Source: Myxococcales bacterium (GTDB taxonomy: Bacteria > Myxococcota > Myxococcia > Myxococcales > Myxococcaceae). From it: a DNA stretch of 64,000 bases. Position numbers and translations under genes: made by a program. Each line of letters starts with the position of its first letter. Positions within the stretch are counted from its first letter, which is position 1. Under the pieces are notes generated by a model that made no database searches, was not told the DNA's origin, and worked only from the letters and a program-made list of their open reading frames with translations. The stretch covers positions 41,833 through 105,832 of the forward strand of contig JACPVI010000063.1 in assembly GCA_016191815.1 (NCBI GenBank), written 5' to 3'. Below, in pieces: positions 30,336-37,978 of the stretch.

Positions 30336-31130
30336 GTGGCGTCTATGAAAGGGCGTAGATTCATCGCCGACCTCGCAGCGCGCGGCAGGTACCACTTCAC
30401 GACGGAGGAGGTGGTGCGGTCACTCGGTCTCTCCGTCCTCGCCGCCCGGGCGGTCCTACGCCGCTTGGCGGCCAAGGGCGAGATCGCGACGCCCTACCGC
30501 GGGTTCCACGTCATCGTTCCGCCCGAGTACCGGGCACTGAACTGCCTGCCCCCCGAGCAGTTCGTCCCTCAGCTCATGGAGCACCTTCGAGAGGACTACT
30601 ACGTGGGCCTGCTCAGCGCGGCTCAGCACCACGGCGCGGCGCACCAACGACCGCAAGTCTTCCAGGTGATGACAACGAAGAACCGACCCGACATCGACTG
30701 CGGACAGGTCCATGTGGTCTTCGTCGCTCGACGGAACGCGAAGAAGGTACCTACGGCCTCGTTCAACACCCCACGAGGCACGATGCGCGTGTCGACGCCG
30801 GAGGCGACGGCCCTGGACCTCGTCCAGTACGTGGGGCACTGCGGCGGCATCGAGAACGCGGCGACGGTCTTGGCGGAGCTCGCCGAATCCATCGATCCCG
30901 AACAGCTTGCCAGGCTCGCTGCGGTGCTCGTCGCGCTTCCGATCGCGCAGCGGCTCGGCTACTTGCTGGAGAAAGTGGGGGCGGGCGACCGCACGGAACC
31001 GCTCGCCAAGCTGGCAGCAAAGCGCGCGTCCCACGTCACGCCCCTCATTCCCGGCCGGACGATGCGCGGCGCTCCGCGCGACCGCCGCTGGCGCGTGGCC
31101 GTGAACGCGAAGGTCGAGCCGGAGCTGTGA
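30336..31130 (+). CDS. abiEi: AbiEi-type antitoxin / transcriptional regulator
   Basis: 264 residues; GTG 30336 used, ATG 30345 possible. An N-terminal winged HTH (FTTEEVVRSLGLSVLAARAVLRRLAAKGEI) is followed by the AbiEi antitoxin core (IVPPEYRALNCLPP, YYVGLLSAAQHHGAAHQRPQVFQV, MRVSTPEATALDLVQYVGHCGG). It represses the operon and neutralises the adjacent nucleotidyltransferase toxin (type IV toxin-antitoxin). Stop overlaps the toxin GTG start (GTGA). No good ribosome-binding site precedes either start; a leaderless message is possible. Confidence 0.9.
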   Translation: MASMKGRRFIADLAARGRYHFTTEEVVRSLGLSVLAARAVLRRLAAKGEIATPYRGFHVIVPPEYRALNCLPPEQFVPQLMEHLREDYYVGLLSAAQHHGAAHQRPQVFQVMTTKNRPDIDCGQVHVVFVARRNAKKVPTASFNTPRGTMRVSTPEATALDLVQYVGHCGGIENAATVLAELAESIDPEQLARLAAVLVALPIAQRLGYLLEKVGAGDRTEPLAKLAAKRASHVTPLIPGRTMRGAPRDRRWRVAVNAKVEPEL

Positions 31131-31951
31131 TCCCTGCCGACTACATCACCGAATGGCGTACCCATGCTCCCTGGGTTCAAGACGTTCAGGTCGAACAGGA
31201 TCTGATCATCGCCCGCGCCGTCGTCGAGATGTTCAACCGCGACGAGCTGGCCAGCGCACTGGCTTTTCGGGGCGGAACGGCGCTCCGACGGCTTTTCGTC
31301 CGACCGCCGGCCCGTTACTCGGAAGACATCGACCTGGTGCAGCTTCGCGCTGAGCCAATCGGGCCGACGCTCGATGCGCTGCGGGCTGCTCTCGACCCGT
31401 GGCTCGGGCCACCGAAGCGAACGCTGAAGCGCGGCCGGGTCGTTCTTCTCTACCGCATGCGGTCCGAGGGACCGCCGCCGCTCCCCATGAAGCTCAAGGT
31501 CGAGATCAACTCGGAGGAGCACTTCACCGTGTACGAGCACCTCCATCAGCCAGTTGAGATCTCGTCGCGATGGTTCTCGGGCAGAGCAACGGTGACGACC
31601 TATCAGATCGAGGAGTTGCTCGGTACGAAGCTCCGAGCGCTGTACCAGCGAAGCAAGGCGCGCGACCTCTTCGACCTGTGGAAGACGCTGGCCACGGTGA
31701 AGGTGGACCCTCGCCGCGTCGTCGAGGCCTTTCTGCGCTACCTGGAACACCAGGGCCGAAAGGTCAGTCGCAGGGACTTCGAGGCCAACCTCGACGCGAA
31801 GCTCGCCGACCCGGAATTCCCAAAGGAGGTGGTACCACTCCTGGCGCGCGGGACCACCTGGGATGTGCATGTGGCGGCGGACTTCGTGCGGCGCGAGCTG
31901 CTTTCGATGATCCCCGAGAGAGAGTCGCGGAAGTCGAAGCGAATGCGCTGA
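31127..31951 (+). CDS. abiEii: AbiEii/AbiGii nucleotidyltransferase toxin
   Basis: 274 residues. AFRGGTALRRLF and RYSEDIDLV (Asp67, Asp69) form the nucleotidyltransferase active site G-G-T...D-x-D, and the conserved Lys-containing helix GTKLRALYQRSKARDLFDLW follows near residue 170. AbiEii-type toxins are GTP-binding NTases whose action causes abortive infection or growth arrest. Overlaps abiEi by 4 nt. All catalytic residues visible, so likely active. Confidence 0.92.
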   Translation: MIPADYITEWRTHAPWVQDVQVEQDLIIARAVVEMFNRDELASALAFRGGTALRRLFVRPPARYSEDIDLVQLRAEPIGPTLDALRAALDPWLGPPKRTLKRGRVVLLYRMRSEGPPPLPMKLKVEINSEEHFTVYEHLHQPVEISSRWFSGRATVTTYQIEELLGTKLRALYQRSKARDLFDLWKTLATVKVDPRRVVEAFLRYLEHQGRKVSRRDFEANLDAKLADPEFPKEVVPLLARGTTWDVHVAADFVRRELLSMIPERESRKSKRMR

Positions 31952-31978
31952 CACGGCGAACGGTCAAACAGAGGCGGC

Positions 31979-32761
31979 ATGGGACAGCACCTACTCCCTA
32001 ACCTTCCGAGAACGCGGAAGTGGAACGAGGTCGTCGAGCTCATCAAGAGCGACGCCGAGGTCCAGGCCGTGGCCGCTGCCGCCTTCGAGGCGGCCCATCT
32101 CGGCCTCGAGGAGGCGGCGCGCGACCCCGCGCTGGCGAAAGCCACCTGGCTGCTGACACAACTTCCTCTTGCCGCCCGGGCGGCCGACTACCTGGCTCGT
32201 CTTCGTGAACTCGGTCTAACCACCCGCGAAGCGCCGAGCGTCATGGAGCTGGTCGGGGCGTTCAGCGACGCAGTAGACGCGCACCTGCGAGGCACCGGGG
32301 GCCGCACCGACCTTGGCGAGATGGCCCAGATGGCTGCGGCCGAGACGCTCACGGCATCACTCGCACAGCGCACGCAAAGCCTCTTCGGTTCGACGGCCGC
32401 AGACGTCAAGCGTGAGCTCGCTGCCCTCGCGACCCCGAAGCAGTTCGGCGATCTCTCGCGCGATTTCTTCGCCAACCTGACGCGCCGCTACCTGGCTTCC
32501 TTCCTCGGCCGCGAGCTGTCGAATCACGTCGGTGCCGGCCGTCGGTTCGCAAACCTCGCTGAGCACACGGAGTTCAACGCCGCTCTCGACCACCACTGCC
32601 AACAGGCGGCGCGCATCGTCCAGGACTTCGCAGGCACCTGGTTCTCGAAGACCAACTTCGAGGGCGGCATCACCCCAGAGAAGGCGCAGGGCTTCGTCCA
32701 CGTTGCGCTGAAGAAGCTCCGCACCGAGCTGCGCAAGCACAAGGGAGGGGCCGAGCGATGA
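31979..32761 (+). CDS. QatB-like partner protein of a QueC-like enzyme
   Basis: 260 residues, all-alpha by composition, Ala/Leu-rich, no membrane segment. The sequence begins MGQHLLPNL, so after Met removal it would expose an N-terminal glycine. It overlaps the QueC-like gene by 4 nt. Size, helical content, the Met-Gly start and the position directly upstream of a QatC-like gene recall QatB of the QatABCD anti-phage system, but QatA (ATPase) and QatD (TatD nuclease) are absent. From what I recall of the literature, QueC-like defence enzymes attach a deazaguanine to an N-terminal glycine of such partners. Assignment is by context, not clear sequence match. Confidence 0.55.
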   Translation: MGQHLLPNLPRTRKWNEVVELIKSDAEVQAVAAAAFEAAHLGLEEAARDPALAKATWLLTQLPLAARAADYLARLRELGLTTREAPSVMELVGAFSDAVDAHLRGTGGRTDLGEMAQMAAAETLTASLAQRTQSLFGSTAADVKRELAALATPKQFGDLSRDFFANLTRRYLASFLGRELSNHVGAGRRFANLAEHTEFNAALDHHCQQAARIVQDFAGTWFSKTNFEGGITPEKAQGFVHVALKKLRTELRKHKGGAER

Positions 32762-34746
32762 CGCGATCCAGCGTCATCCTCTGCGGGGGCGCCTCCGCTC
32801 CCGGGCCGAACGCCTCCGGCAGCATAGTCAGGCTGGACCTGCGCGGAAGCGATCACAACGTGAACCTGAAGATCTCCGACATCTCGCAGGTCATGGCGTC
32901 GAACATCCCGAACGTGCTGGTCGATCTACTCGAGGTGGCGGCCTACGTGTACGCGGCAGACCAGGCGGTCAGCCGAACCGGCGCGGAGGATACCGGCAAG
33001 CGGTGGCACCGGCGCTTCGAGTTCCATGTGCCGGTTCGGTGCCCCGACCTCTGGGCCAGCGATGCGGTCACCTCGGCCCTGCTCGATACGCTCACCCTCC
33101 TTTCGGAGGACGAGTACGAGTTCCACTTCACGAAGTTCACGCAGTCGGTTTGGGTTCAGGGGTACTTCGAGAACTTCGTCACCGAGTTCGACGCTGACGA
33201 GGTCGTCCTGTTCTCGGGTGGCCTGGACTCGCTCGCCGGCGCCATCCAGGAGGCGCTGGTCAATCAGCGGCGGGTTGCGCTGGTCAGCCATCGATCGGCA
33301 CCGAAGCGTTCGAAGAAGCTCGATGACCTGGTCGAGAAGCTGCGCAAGCGCTGCCCCAAGAACAACGTCCTCCCCGTGCCCGTGTGGGCGAACAAGAGCA
33401 GCGCGCTGGGACGCGACTACACGCAGCGGTCCCGCTCCTTTCTCTACGCGGCGCTCGCCTCAACGGTGGCGACGATGCTCGGCCGTTCGCGGATCCACTT
33501 CTACGAGAACGGGGTCACGAGCCTGAACTTCCCGATCGCTCCACAGACTGTAGGTGCGCGGGCAACACGCACGACCCATCCGCAGGTGCTCGAACGGTTC
33601 GGGCAGTTCTTCTCCGCGCTGCTGGAGCGCCCGTTCCAGGTGGAGAACCCGTTCATCTGGAAGACGAAGACGGACGTGGTGCACCTCATCAAGGAACACG
33701 GCTGCAGCGATCTGATCCCGCTGACGGTGAGCTGCAGCCATACGAGACCGGCGAGCAACCTGCTCACGCACTGCGGCGAGTGCTCCCAGTGCGTCGACCG
33801 ACGGTTTGCCACCCTGGCTGCGGGAATGGGTGAGCACGACCCGCTGGAGATCTACAAGGTGGACCTCTTTGCGGGGGAGCGCAGAGCGGGCGGAGCACGC
33901 ACCATGATTGAGTCCTACGTCAGAACGGCCACGGAGGTCGCGAAGATGTCGGACGTCGAATTCTTCTCGCGGTTCAGCGAGGCGAGCCGTGTGGTGCGAC
34001 ACTTGGGCATTCCGTCCAACGAGGCTGGGACGCAGATCCTCGACCTGTACCAACGCCATGCGAAGGAGGTTTCGCGCGTCCTCGTCGAGGGGCTCGCGGC
34101 GCACGCTTCAGGGTTGAACGACGGAACCCTTCCGGAGTCGTGCCTGGCCGTGCTCGCGGTCCACCAGCGCTACCGCGCGTCGGCTGCTGCTACCCCATCG
34201 AGCCCGACATTTCGGTTGGAGACCGACTTCTGGCGGATCTGGTTCGAGAATGAGGCCGCCCCGCCGCTCAAGAACAGCAAGGGGTTTCGGCACATCGCCC
34301 ATCTTCTGTCTTCACCGGGGCGCGAGATCCACAGCATTCAGCTCCTGGCGCTCGAGGCCGGAGTCACGGACCCACCACTTCCGACCTCCTCCGGCGACGT
34401 GGTCGACGAGAAGACGATCAAGGACTGCCTCAAGGCCCTCCACGATGCCCGCGAGGAGCTTGAGGAGGCCGAGAAGAACAAGGACCTCGGCAGACTGCAG
34501 TACTTCCGGCAGAGGGAAGAGGCGCTAAACGACTACCTGGCCAGCGTGGCCGGGCAGGACGGGCGCCCTCGCCGCGACGGCGGAGACGCGGAGCGGGCAC
34601 GGAAGGCGGTTACCAACGCCATCAACCGTGCCAGGGCCAGGCTACGGAAGCACCATCGTCTGCTCTGGCAGCACCTCGAAGGTGCCCTGACCACGGGCAT
34701 CTCCTGTTCGTACAACCCCCACCCACCAGTCGACTGGACCGTCTGA
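32758..34746 (+). CDS. QueC-like (QatC-like) PP-loop protein
   Basis: 662 residues. LFSGGLDSLAG (SGGLDS at 153-158) is the PP-loop ATP pyrophosphatase signature of QueC, and SCSHTR...HCGECSQCVDRR (about 328-350) provides the four-cysteine zinc site of that family. Unlike the about 230-residue housekeeping QueC, it has about 150 extra N-terminal residues and a long helical C-terminal half with a charged coiled coil (about 555-605), as in defence-associated QatC/Cap9-like proteins. Likely activates a deazaguanine precursor with ATP for transfer to the partner protein rather than making queuosine. The last codons run into a non-coding region. Confidence 0.82.
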   Translation: MTRSSVILCGGASAPGPNASGSIVRLDLRGSDHNVNLKISDISQVMASNIPNVLVDLLEVAAYVYAADQAVSRTGAEDTGKRWHRRFEFHVPVRCPDLWASDAVTSALLDTLTLLSEDEYEFHFTKFTQSVWVQGYFENFVTEFDADEVVLFSGGLDSLAGAIQEALVNQRRVALVSHRSAPKRSKKLDDLVEKLRKRCPKNNVLPVPVWANKSSALGRDYTQRSRSFLYAALASTVATMLGRSRIHFYENGVTSLNFPIAPQTVGARATRTTHPQVLERFGQFFSALLERPFQVENPFIWKTKTDVVHLIKEHGCSDLIPLTVSCSHTRPASNLLTHCGECSQCVDRRFATLAAGMGEHDPLEIYKVDLFAGERRAGGARTMIESYVRTATEVAKMSDVEFFSRFSEASRVVRHLGIPSNEAGTQILDLYQRHAKEVSRVLVEGLAAHASGLNDGTLPESCLAVLAVHQRYRASAAATPSSPTFRLETDFWRIWFENEAAPPLKNSKGFRHIAHLLSSPGREIHSIQLLALEAGVTDPPLPTSSGDVVDEKTIKDCLKALHDAREELEEAEKNKDLGRLQYFRQREEALNDYLASVAGQDGRPRRDGGDAERARKAVTNAINRARARLRKHHRLLWQHLEGALTTGISCSYNPHPPVDWTV

Positions 34747-34763
34747 CGCCGCCTGTGGCCGTT

Positions 34764-34804
34764 CCGCTACGCGAAATGTAGCGGCGCTACGCGATTTGTA
34801 GCGC
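34764..34804. repeat. Two tandem 21-bp palindromes
   Basis: CCGCTAC/GTAGCGG (34764-34784) and GCGCTAC/GTAGCGC (34784-34804) each enclose a 7-nt centre GCGA(A/T)(A/T)T and share one base. They form a head-to-tail pair with 20-bp periodicity, the layout of a dimeric regulator's double operator. Confidence 0.55.
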
Positions 34805-34814
34805 GGCCTCTGTA

Positions 34815-35012
34815 GGCGACGGTGCCGACCTGATGGCGCCGCCGCCCGGAGGCCCGGGTGGCGACAGAAACCAAGAAGTGGCGGCGTTTTGGCGACGCTT
34901 CGGCGACGCCGGCGACGTTCTGGCGACGCGCGGCCGCAGCAGCGCCTCGAGCGGCGACTTTTCGGCGACAAAAAAGTGACCCGCAGGCGACGTTCTGGCG
35001 ACCACAGGCGAC
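34815..35012. repeat. Helically phased GGCGAC iteron-like array
   Basis: GGCGAC starts at 34815, 34860, 34891, 34902, 34911, 34922, 34953, 34964, 34986, 34997 and 35007. Most neighbours are about 11 or 22 bp apart (11, 9, 11, 31, 11, 22, 11, 10), so sites face the same side of the helix. The longer word GGCGACGTTCT occurs twice. All copies are on the same strand. A reading frame crosses the region but is low-complexity. Candidate replication origin or regulator array of the phage region that begins here. Confidence 0.5.
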
Positions 35013-35187
35013 GCCGGCGGGTGCACTTCTTCTGAGCCCTCTCCGGTCGGGCGTCGGGCGCGTGCTCGACGCCATGAACCATCCTCGTAATCCCAACGCC
35101 TCCGCACAAGGCCCTCCGCGCTCCGGCTCACGAAGCCGGAGTCCAGGTCAACCCGCGCCCGCTGGGCGCTCAAACGCGGAGGAAGAC

Positions 35188-35382
35188 GTGAACCAGACCC
35201 AGAACCCAGAAGTGAAACGCACCGTGGAGGTGCGCTGCCCGAACGACCAGTGCGGCTGCTCGCCGCGCGGAAAGTTGCTCGCGACGTTGATCGACTTCCC
35301 GCCGGTGGTGTTCGGCAGCGGCGCGGTCCTCCAGGTGGCGTGCCCGAGCAAGAAGTCGCGGCTGCTGCGCATCCGCCTGTAG
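35188..35382 (+). CDS. Small zinc-finger-like protein
   Basis: 64 residues from GTG 35188 with GGAGGA 5-10 nt upstream. CPNDQCGCSPRGK early and ACPSKK late give four cysteines that could bind a metal; between them is a strand-rich hydrophobic core (LLATLIDFPPVVFGSGAVLQV). Upstream codons in the same frame are repeat-derived and excluded. Family not recognised. Confidence 0.5.
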   Translation: MNQTQNPEVKRTVEVRCPNDQCGCSPRGKLLATLIDFPPVVFGSGAVLQVACPSKKSRLLRIRL

Positions 35383-35440
35383 CCGCGGAAGGCAACCACC
35401 AACCCTAACCAGGTCCGCGTGGCCCCCGTGGCCCGAGCCC

Positions 35441-35458
35441 CTCGACGGAGACGTCGAG
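35441..35458 (+). promoter_or_regulatory. Leader hairpin with GNRA-type loop before the sigma-like gene
   Basis: CTCGACG (35441-35447) and CGTCGAG (35452-35458) form a perfect 7-bp stem closed by GAGA, a GNRA tetraloop. It lies 25 nt before the ATG at 35484, just upstream of the GGAGG ribosome-binding site, so it may control translation or mRNA stability. Confidence 0.45.
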
Positions 35459-35483
35459 CAGGCCCGGGCCGCCGGAGGCCCGC

Positions 35484-36317
35484 ATGTCCTATCGGGACGA
35501 AGCTCGCCGCGACCTCGAGTCGAACGCGGCACGGAAGGTCCAGAACGAGTACCTGAACGAAGCGAAGACGAGACACGAGGCGCTGAGGCAGTTCGAGACG
35601 GTCGATGACCTCCTCGTGCTGCTGCGCAACCGCGACGCCGACCCAGACAAGAATGACAAGAAGGATGTGGCGCTGCTCGCGCTGGTGGTCGAGCACCAGC
35701 AAGGCAGCGGCGGCCGGGCGTTCGCGCTGCTCGCGGTCGCGATGTTCCCCAAGCTCGACCGCATCTACAACGCGCGCCGCCACGTGCTCGACAAGCGCGA
35801 GCACGACGACCTCTGGGGACGCATCGTCGATGCGTTCGCGGACGCGCTCGAGCGCTACCCGGTTGCGCGTCGGCCGGCTCGTGTCGCCGCGAACATCGAG
35901 GGCGACACACTGGCGGCCCTGCGGCGGGCGCGGGAGCGCGAGGACCGGATCGGCATAGCCGCGACCAACTTCGCCATCGAGGCGGTGGAGCTGCAGAGGG
36001 AGCTGGAGCGCACTCCTGATGCCGACGTGGCTCGACAGCTGTCGCTCGGCAACCTCGTGCAGCAGGGGCGCGAGGCGGCGGCGGCGCCAGATCCGAAAGA
36101 GTTCGCCGTCGCGGCGCGGAAGCTCGACCGGTTCGTCGCCGCCGGTCTCATCGATAAAGACGACCGCGCCCTCATCCTCGGCGTCCACCTCTACGGGCGC
36201 ACGCTGCGCGAGGTCGCGGCAGAGCTGGGCATCAGCCGCGAGACGGCGAAGAAGCGCCACCAGCGCGCGAAGGAAAAGCTCCGGGAAGTTCACGGTGCAG
36301 ACCCGCTGAAGGACTGA
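35484..36317 (+). CDS. Sigma-70-like factor of the phage
   Basis: 277 residues. The C-terminus (LILGVHLYGRTLREVAAELGISRETAKKRHQRAKEKLREV, about 228-268) is a sigma region 4-type helix-turn-helix with the typical basic, Arg/Lys-rich end. The preceding helices (LFPKLDRIYN-like AVAMFPKLDRIYNARRHV, DLWGRIVDAFADAL) fit a divergent region 2. Typical for phage-encoded sigma-like or late regulators of this size. It sits at the start of the phage gene block, and a repeated promoter-like element (TGTCCCC/GACGTTTACC) begins 14 nt after its stop and recurs three more times. Confidence 0.68.
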   Translation: MSYRDEARRDLESNAARKVQNEYLNEAKTRHEALRQFETVDDLLVLLRNRDADPDKNDKKDVALLALVVEHQQGSGGRAFALLAVAMFPKLDRIYNARRHVLDKREHDDLWGRIVDAFADALERYPVARRPARVAANIEGDTLAALRRAREREDRIGIAATNFAIEAVELQRELERTPDADVARQLSLGNLVQQGREAAAAPDPKEFAVAARKLDRFVAAGLIDKDDRALILGVHLYGRTLREVAAELGISRETAKKRHQRAKEKLREVHGADPLKD

Positions 36318-36330
36318 GGGCCGCACTCGA

Positions 36331-36368
36331 TGTCCCCACCCGGGGTGCGAGGAGACGTTTACCGGGCG
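36331..36368 (+). promoter_or_regulatory. Phage promoter element, copy 1
   Basis: TGTCCCC (36331) and GACGTTTACCGGGCG (36354-36368), starts 23 nt apart. Copy 1 of four identically spaced elements. It is followed by no gene for about 260 bp but by the structured RNA candidate at 36407-36500. Confidence 0.65.
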
Positions 36369-36406
36369 GAGCGGCGGAGAGCAACACGGGGCCGACCGAC
36401 CTCGCG

Positions 36407-36500
36407 CTCTCTACGCCTGGCTCGACAGACCGTGAGGCCCAAGAGGCCAGCGACCGCCGGGACAGCCGGAGTCGCCGGTGGTCGAGCCCGGCGTAGAGGG
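36407..36500 (+). ncRNA. Structured RNA candidate with three-way junction
   Basis: 36409-36426 (CTCTACGCCTGGCTCGAC) pairs with 36481-36498 over 17 of 18 positions, and the stem extends two more pairs outward. Inside, ACCG (36429-36432) pairs with CGGT (36476-36479), hairpin A is GGCC-CAAGA-GGCC (36436-36448), and hairpin B is GCGAC/GTCGC (36450-36454 with 36471-36475) topped by CCGG-GACAG-CCGG. This is a complete three-way junction with almost no unpaired bases. No convincing gene covers it, and promoter copy 1 points at it about 40 nt upstream. Family unknown. A DNA-level inverted repeat is the alternative. Confidence 0.6.
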
Positions 36501-36546
36501 CGTGAGGGGGTGGACCCGCGGGCTCTCCGACCGCTCCGGAGGTCGA

Positions 36547-36584
36547 TGTCCCCACTGGCAGGGCGAACAGACGTTTACCGGGCG
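36547..36584 (+). promoter_or_regulatory. Phage promoter element, copy 2
   Basis: TGTCCCC (36547) and GACGTTTACCGGGCG (36570-36584), again 23 nt apart; 47 nt downstream starts the small gene at 36631. Confidence 0.65.
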
Positions 36585-36630
36585 GGCAAGGCGAGACCCG
36601 GCGAAGGCGCCGGCGATCAGGAGACGAACG

Positions 36631-36891
36631 ATGACGGACGCACGAACAGCGACAGCCGCCGAGTTGGACCGGTTCTTCCGCGAGGTGGTGCTCTGCCTGG
36701 GCGGCATCTTCGCCACCCAAGACTGCGCGGACGACCTCGTCTGGCAGGCCATGAAGAGCCTGGACCGCATCTACCAGCGAAACCGCGCCCGGCTGCTCGA
36801 GCGCGAGGCCGCTGGCGACAACGAGCCCCCGACACGGCGCGTGGAACCGCACCCCGCTGTCGAGGACGTGCTCTCGCGGATTGGGCGGTGA
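36631..36891 (+). CDS. Small phage protein
   Basis: 86 residues from ATG 36631; GGAGACG precedes it. Helical and charged (ELDRFFREVVLCLGGIFATQDCADDLVWQAMKSLDRIYQRN), no recognised family. First gene behind promoter copy 2 and followed 8 nt later by the next small gene. The frame is open upstream to 36478 but that part overlaps the RNA and promoter and is not believed. Confidence 0.6.
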   Translation: MTDARTATAAELDRFFREVVLCLGGIFATQDCADDLVWQAMKSLDRIYQRNRARLLEREAAGDNEPPTRRVEPHPAVEDVLSRIGR

Positions 36892-36899
36892 GGCCAGCC

Positions 36900-37178
36900 A
36901 TGCACGAATGGCTCAAGCTGCCCGGCCTCTTCCTCGTCGAGGAGCTGGTCCAAGTCGTCGAGGTGGACGGCGCGCACGAGTACCTCTTCGAGCCGGCCGG
37001 CCGTGACGACCGGGGGCGCGCGCTCGTCGCCGTCTACTGGCGCGACCACGAAGCCGCGCCCGGCTCTCCCCAGCTCGACCTGAAGCCTTCCAACAACAGC
37101 CGCTGCACGCCCCCGACGGCGGCGGCGACGTCCTCGCAGGCGCGGGCCTGCGGGGACGTGAACACCACCCGGGAGTGA
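36900..37178 (+). CDS. Small phage protein
   Basis: 92 residues from ATG 36900. The first 60 residues look like a compact beta-rich domain (FLVEELVQVVEVDGAHEYLFEPAGRD, ALVAVYWRDHE); the rest is a low-complexity Thr/Ala/Ser tail ending over the start region of the SSB-like gene. Function not recognised. Same transcript as its neighbours by spacing. Confidence 0.55.
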   Translation: MHEWLKLPGLFLVEELVQVVEVDGAHEYLFEPAGRDDRGRALVAVYWRDHEAAPGSPQLDLKPSNNSRCTPPTAAATSSQARACGDVNTTRE

Positions 37179-37192
37179 ACGGAGGAGAAGTC

Positions 37193-37945
37193 ATGTCAGA
37201 CAACAGTTGGGACAAGTCAAAGGAGCTGGCCGACCGCCACAGCGAAGGCGCGGGGCCGTGGTTGCGCCTCGCCAACGACGGCGACAAGGCCGTGGGGGTC
37301 TTCCTCGGAGACCCGTACCCGCGCGAGGTCCACTTCGTCGAGCGCTACGTGAAGTGCGCCGGCACGTCCTGCACCCACTGCGCCGACGGGAAGAAGCCGT
37401 CGCTGCGGGTCTCGATCAACTTCTACACGGGCAAGGAAGTGAAGGTCTTCGAGATGGGGACCGTGGCCTTCCAGAGCCTCCTGACCGTCCGCGACAAGTT
37501 CGGTCTCGACAAGTGGTCGTTCGAGATCCAGCGCCACGGTGCAGCCGGCGACCCGAAGACGACCTACACGCTGCTCCCGGAGGAGCGGCTGGGCGACAAG
37601 CAGCTCGCGGACCTCAAGAAGCTCGAGCTCCAGGACCTCGAGAAGCTCTACGAGTCGTCCGAGGCTGCTGCCGGCGGCTCTGGCCGCGAGGACCTCAAGT
37701 CCTTCGACAAGGCGCGCGGCGGCGCCAAGGGTGGCACCGTCGACGCGAAGACCGCCAGCAGCATGGTGGTCATCCTGAAGTCGCTGCCGAAGGAGTCGAC
37801 GGAGCGGTTCCTCAAGACGTTCGGCGTGCAGCGCGTGCGCGACCTGCCGGCGGCGCGCGTCGAGGAGGCCGTCGCGTTGCTCGACCGGCTCGAGGCGGAG
37901 GCCAAGGGCAAGCCGTCGTCCGGTGAGGTTGACCCTTTCGAATGA
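37193..37945 (+). CDS. Phage single-stranded DNA-binding protein-like
   Basis: 250 residues; ATG 37193 with GGAGGAG 6 nt upstream (a GTG at 37175 is in frame but lacks a site). The core GVFLGDPYPREVHFVERYVKC...CTHCADGKKPSLRVSINFY holds strand-rich OB-like sequence with Cys residues (C-x4-C-x2-C) like the zinc site of T4 gp32-type proteins. The C-terminus ends EVDPFE, an acidic-aromatic tip like the SSB tail that recruits replication partners. A coiled, Lys/Glu-rich middle follows the core. It precedes two helicases and a primase, supporting a replication role. Confidence 0.65.
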   Translation: MSDNSWDKSKELADRHSEGAGPWLRLANDGDKAVGVFLGDPYPREVHFVERYVKCAGTSCTHCADGKKPSLRVSINFYTGKEVKVFEMGTVAFQSLLTVRDKFGLDKWSFEIQRHGAAGDPKTTYTLLPEERLGDKQLADLKKLELQDLEKLYESSEAAAGGSGREDLKSFDKARGGAKGGTVDAKTASSMVVILKSLPKESTERFLKTFGVQRVRDLPAARVEEAVALLDRLEAEAKGKPSSGEVDPFE

Positions 37946-37978
37946 CCTCTGCCGGGGCCCAGCCCCGAGGACGGCGTC

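Larger units (their letters stand above)
34747..35187. other. Non-coding junction between defence island and phage region
   Basis: 441 bp without a credible gene. Holds the tandem palindromes and the GGCGAC array, then an unremarkable stretch (35013-35187). It separates the last defence gene from the first phage-type gene and is the best place in the window for a module boundary. Confidence 0.6.

Noticed and set aside
34815..35012. CRISPR array reading of the GGCGAC repeats
   Set aside because: Repeat unit is 6 bp with 3-25 bp gaps; no 24-37 bp repeats and no cas genes.
34858..35187. N-terminal extension of the small zinc-finger-like gene
   Set aside because: Derived from GGCGAC repeats (Arg/Ala-rich), no ribosome site; the GTG at 35188 has one.
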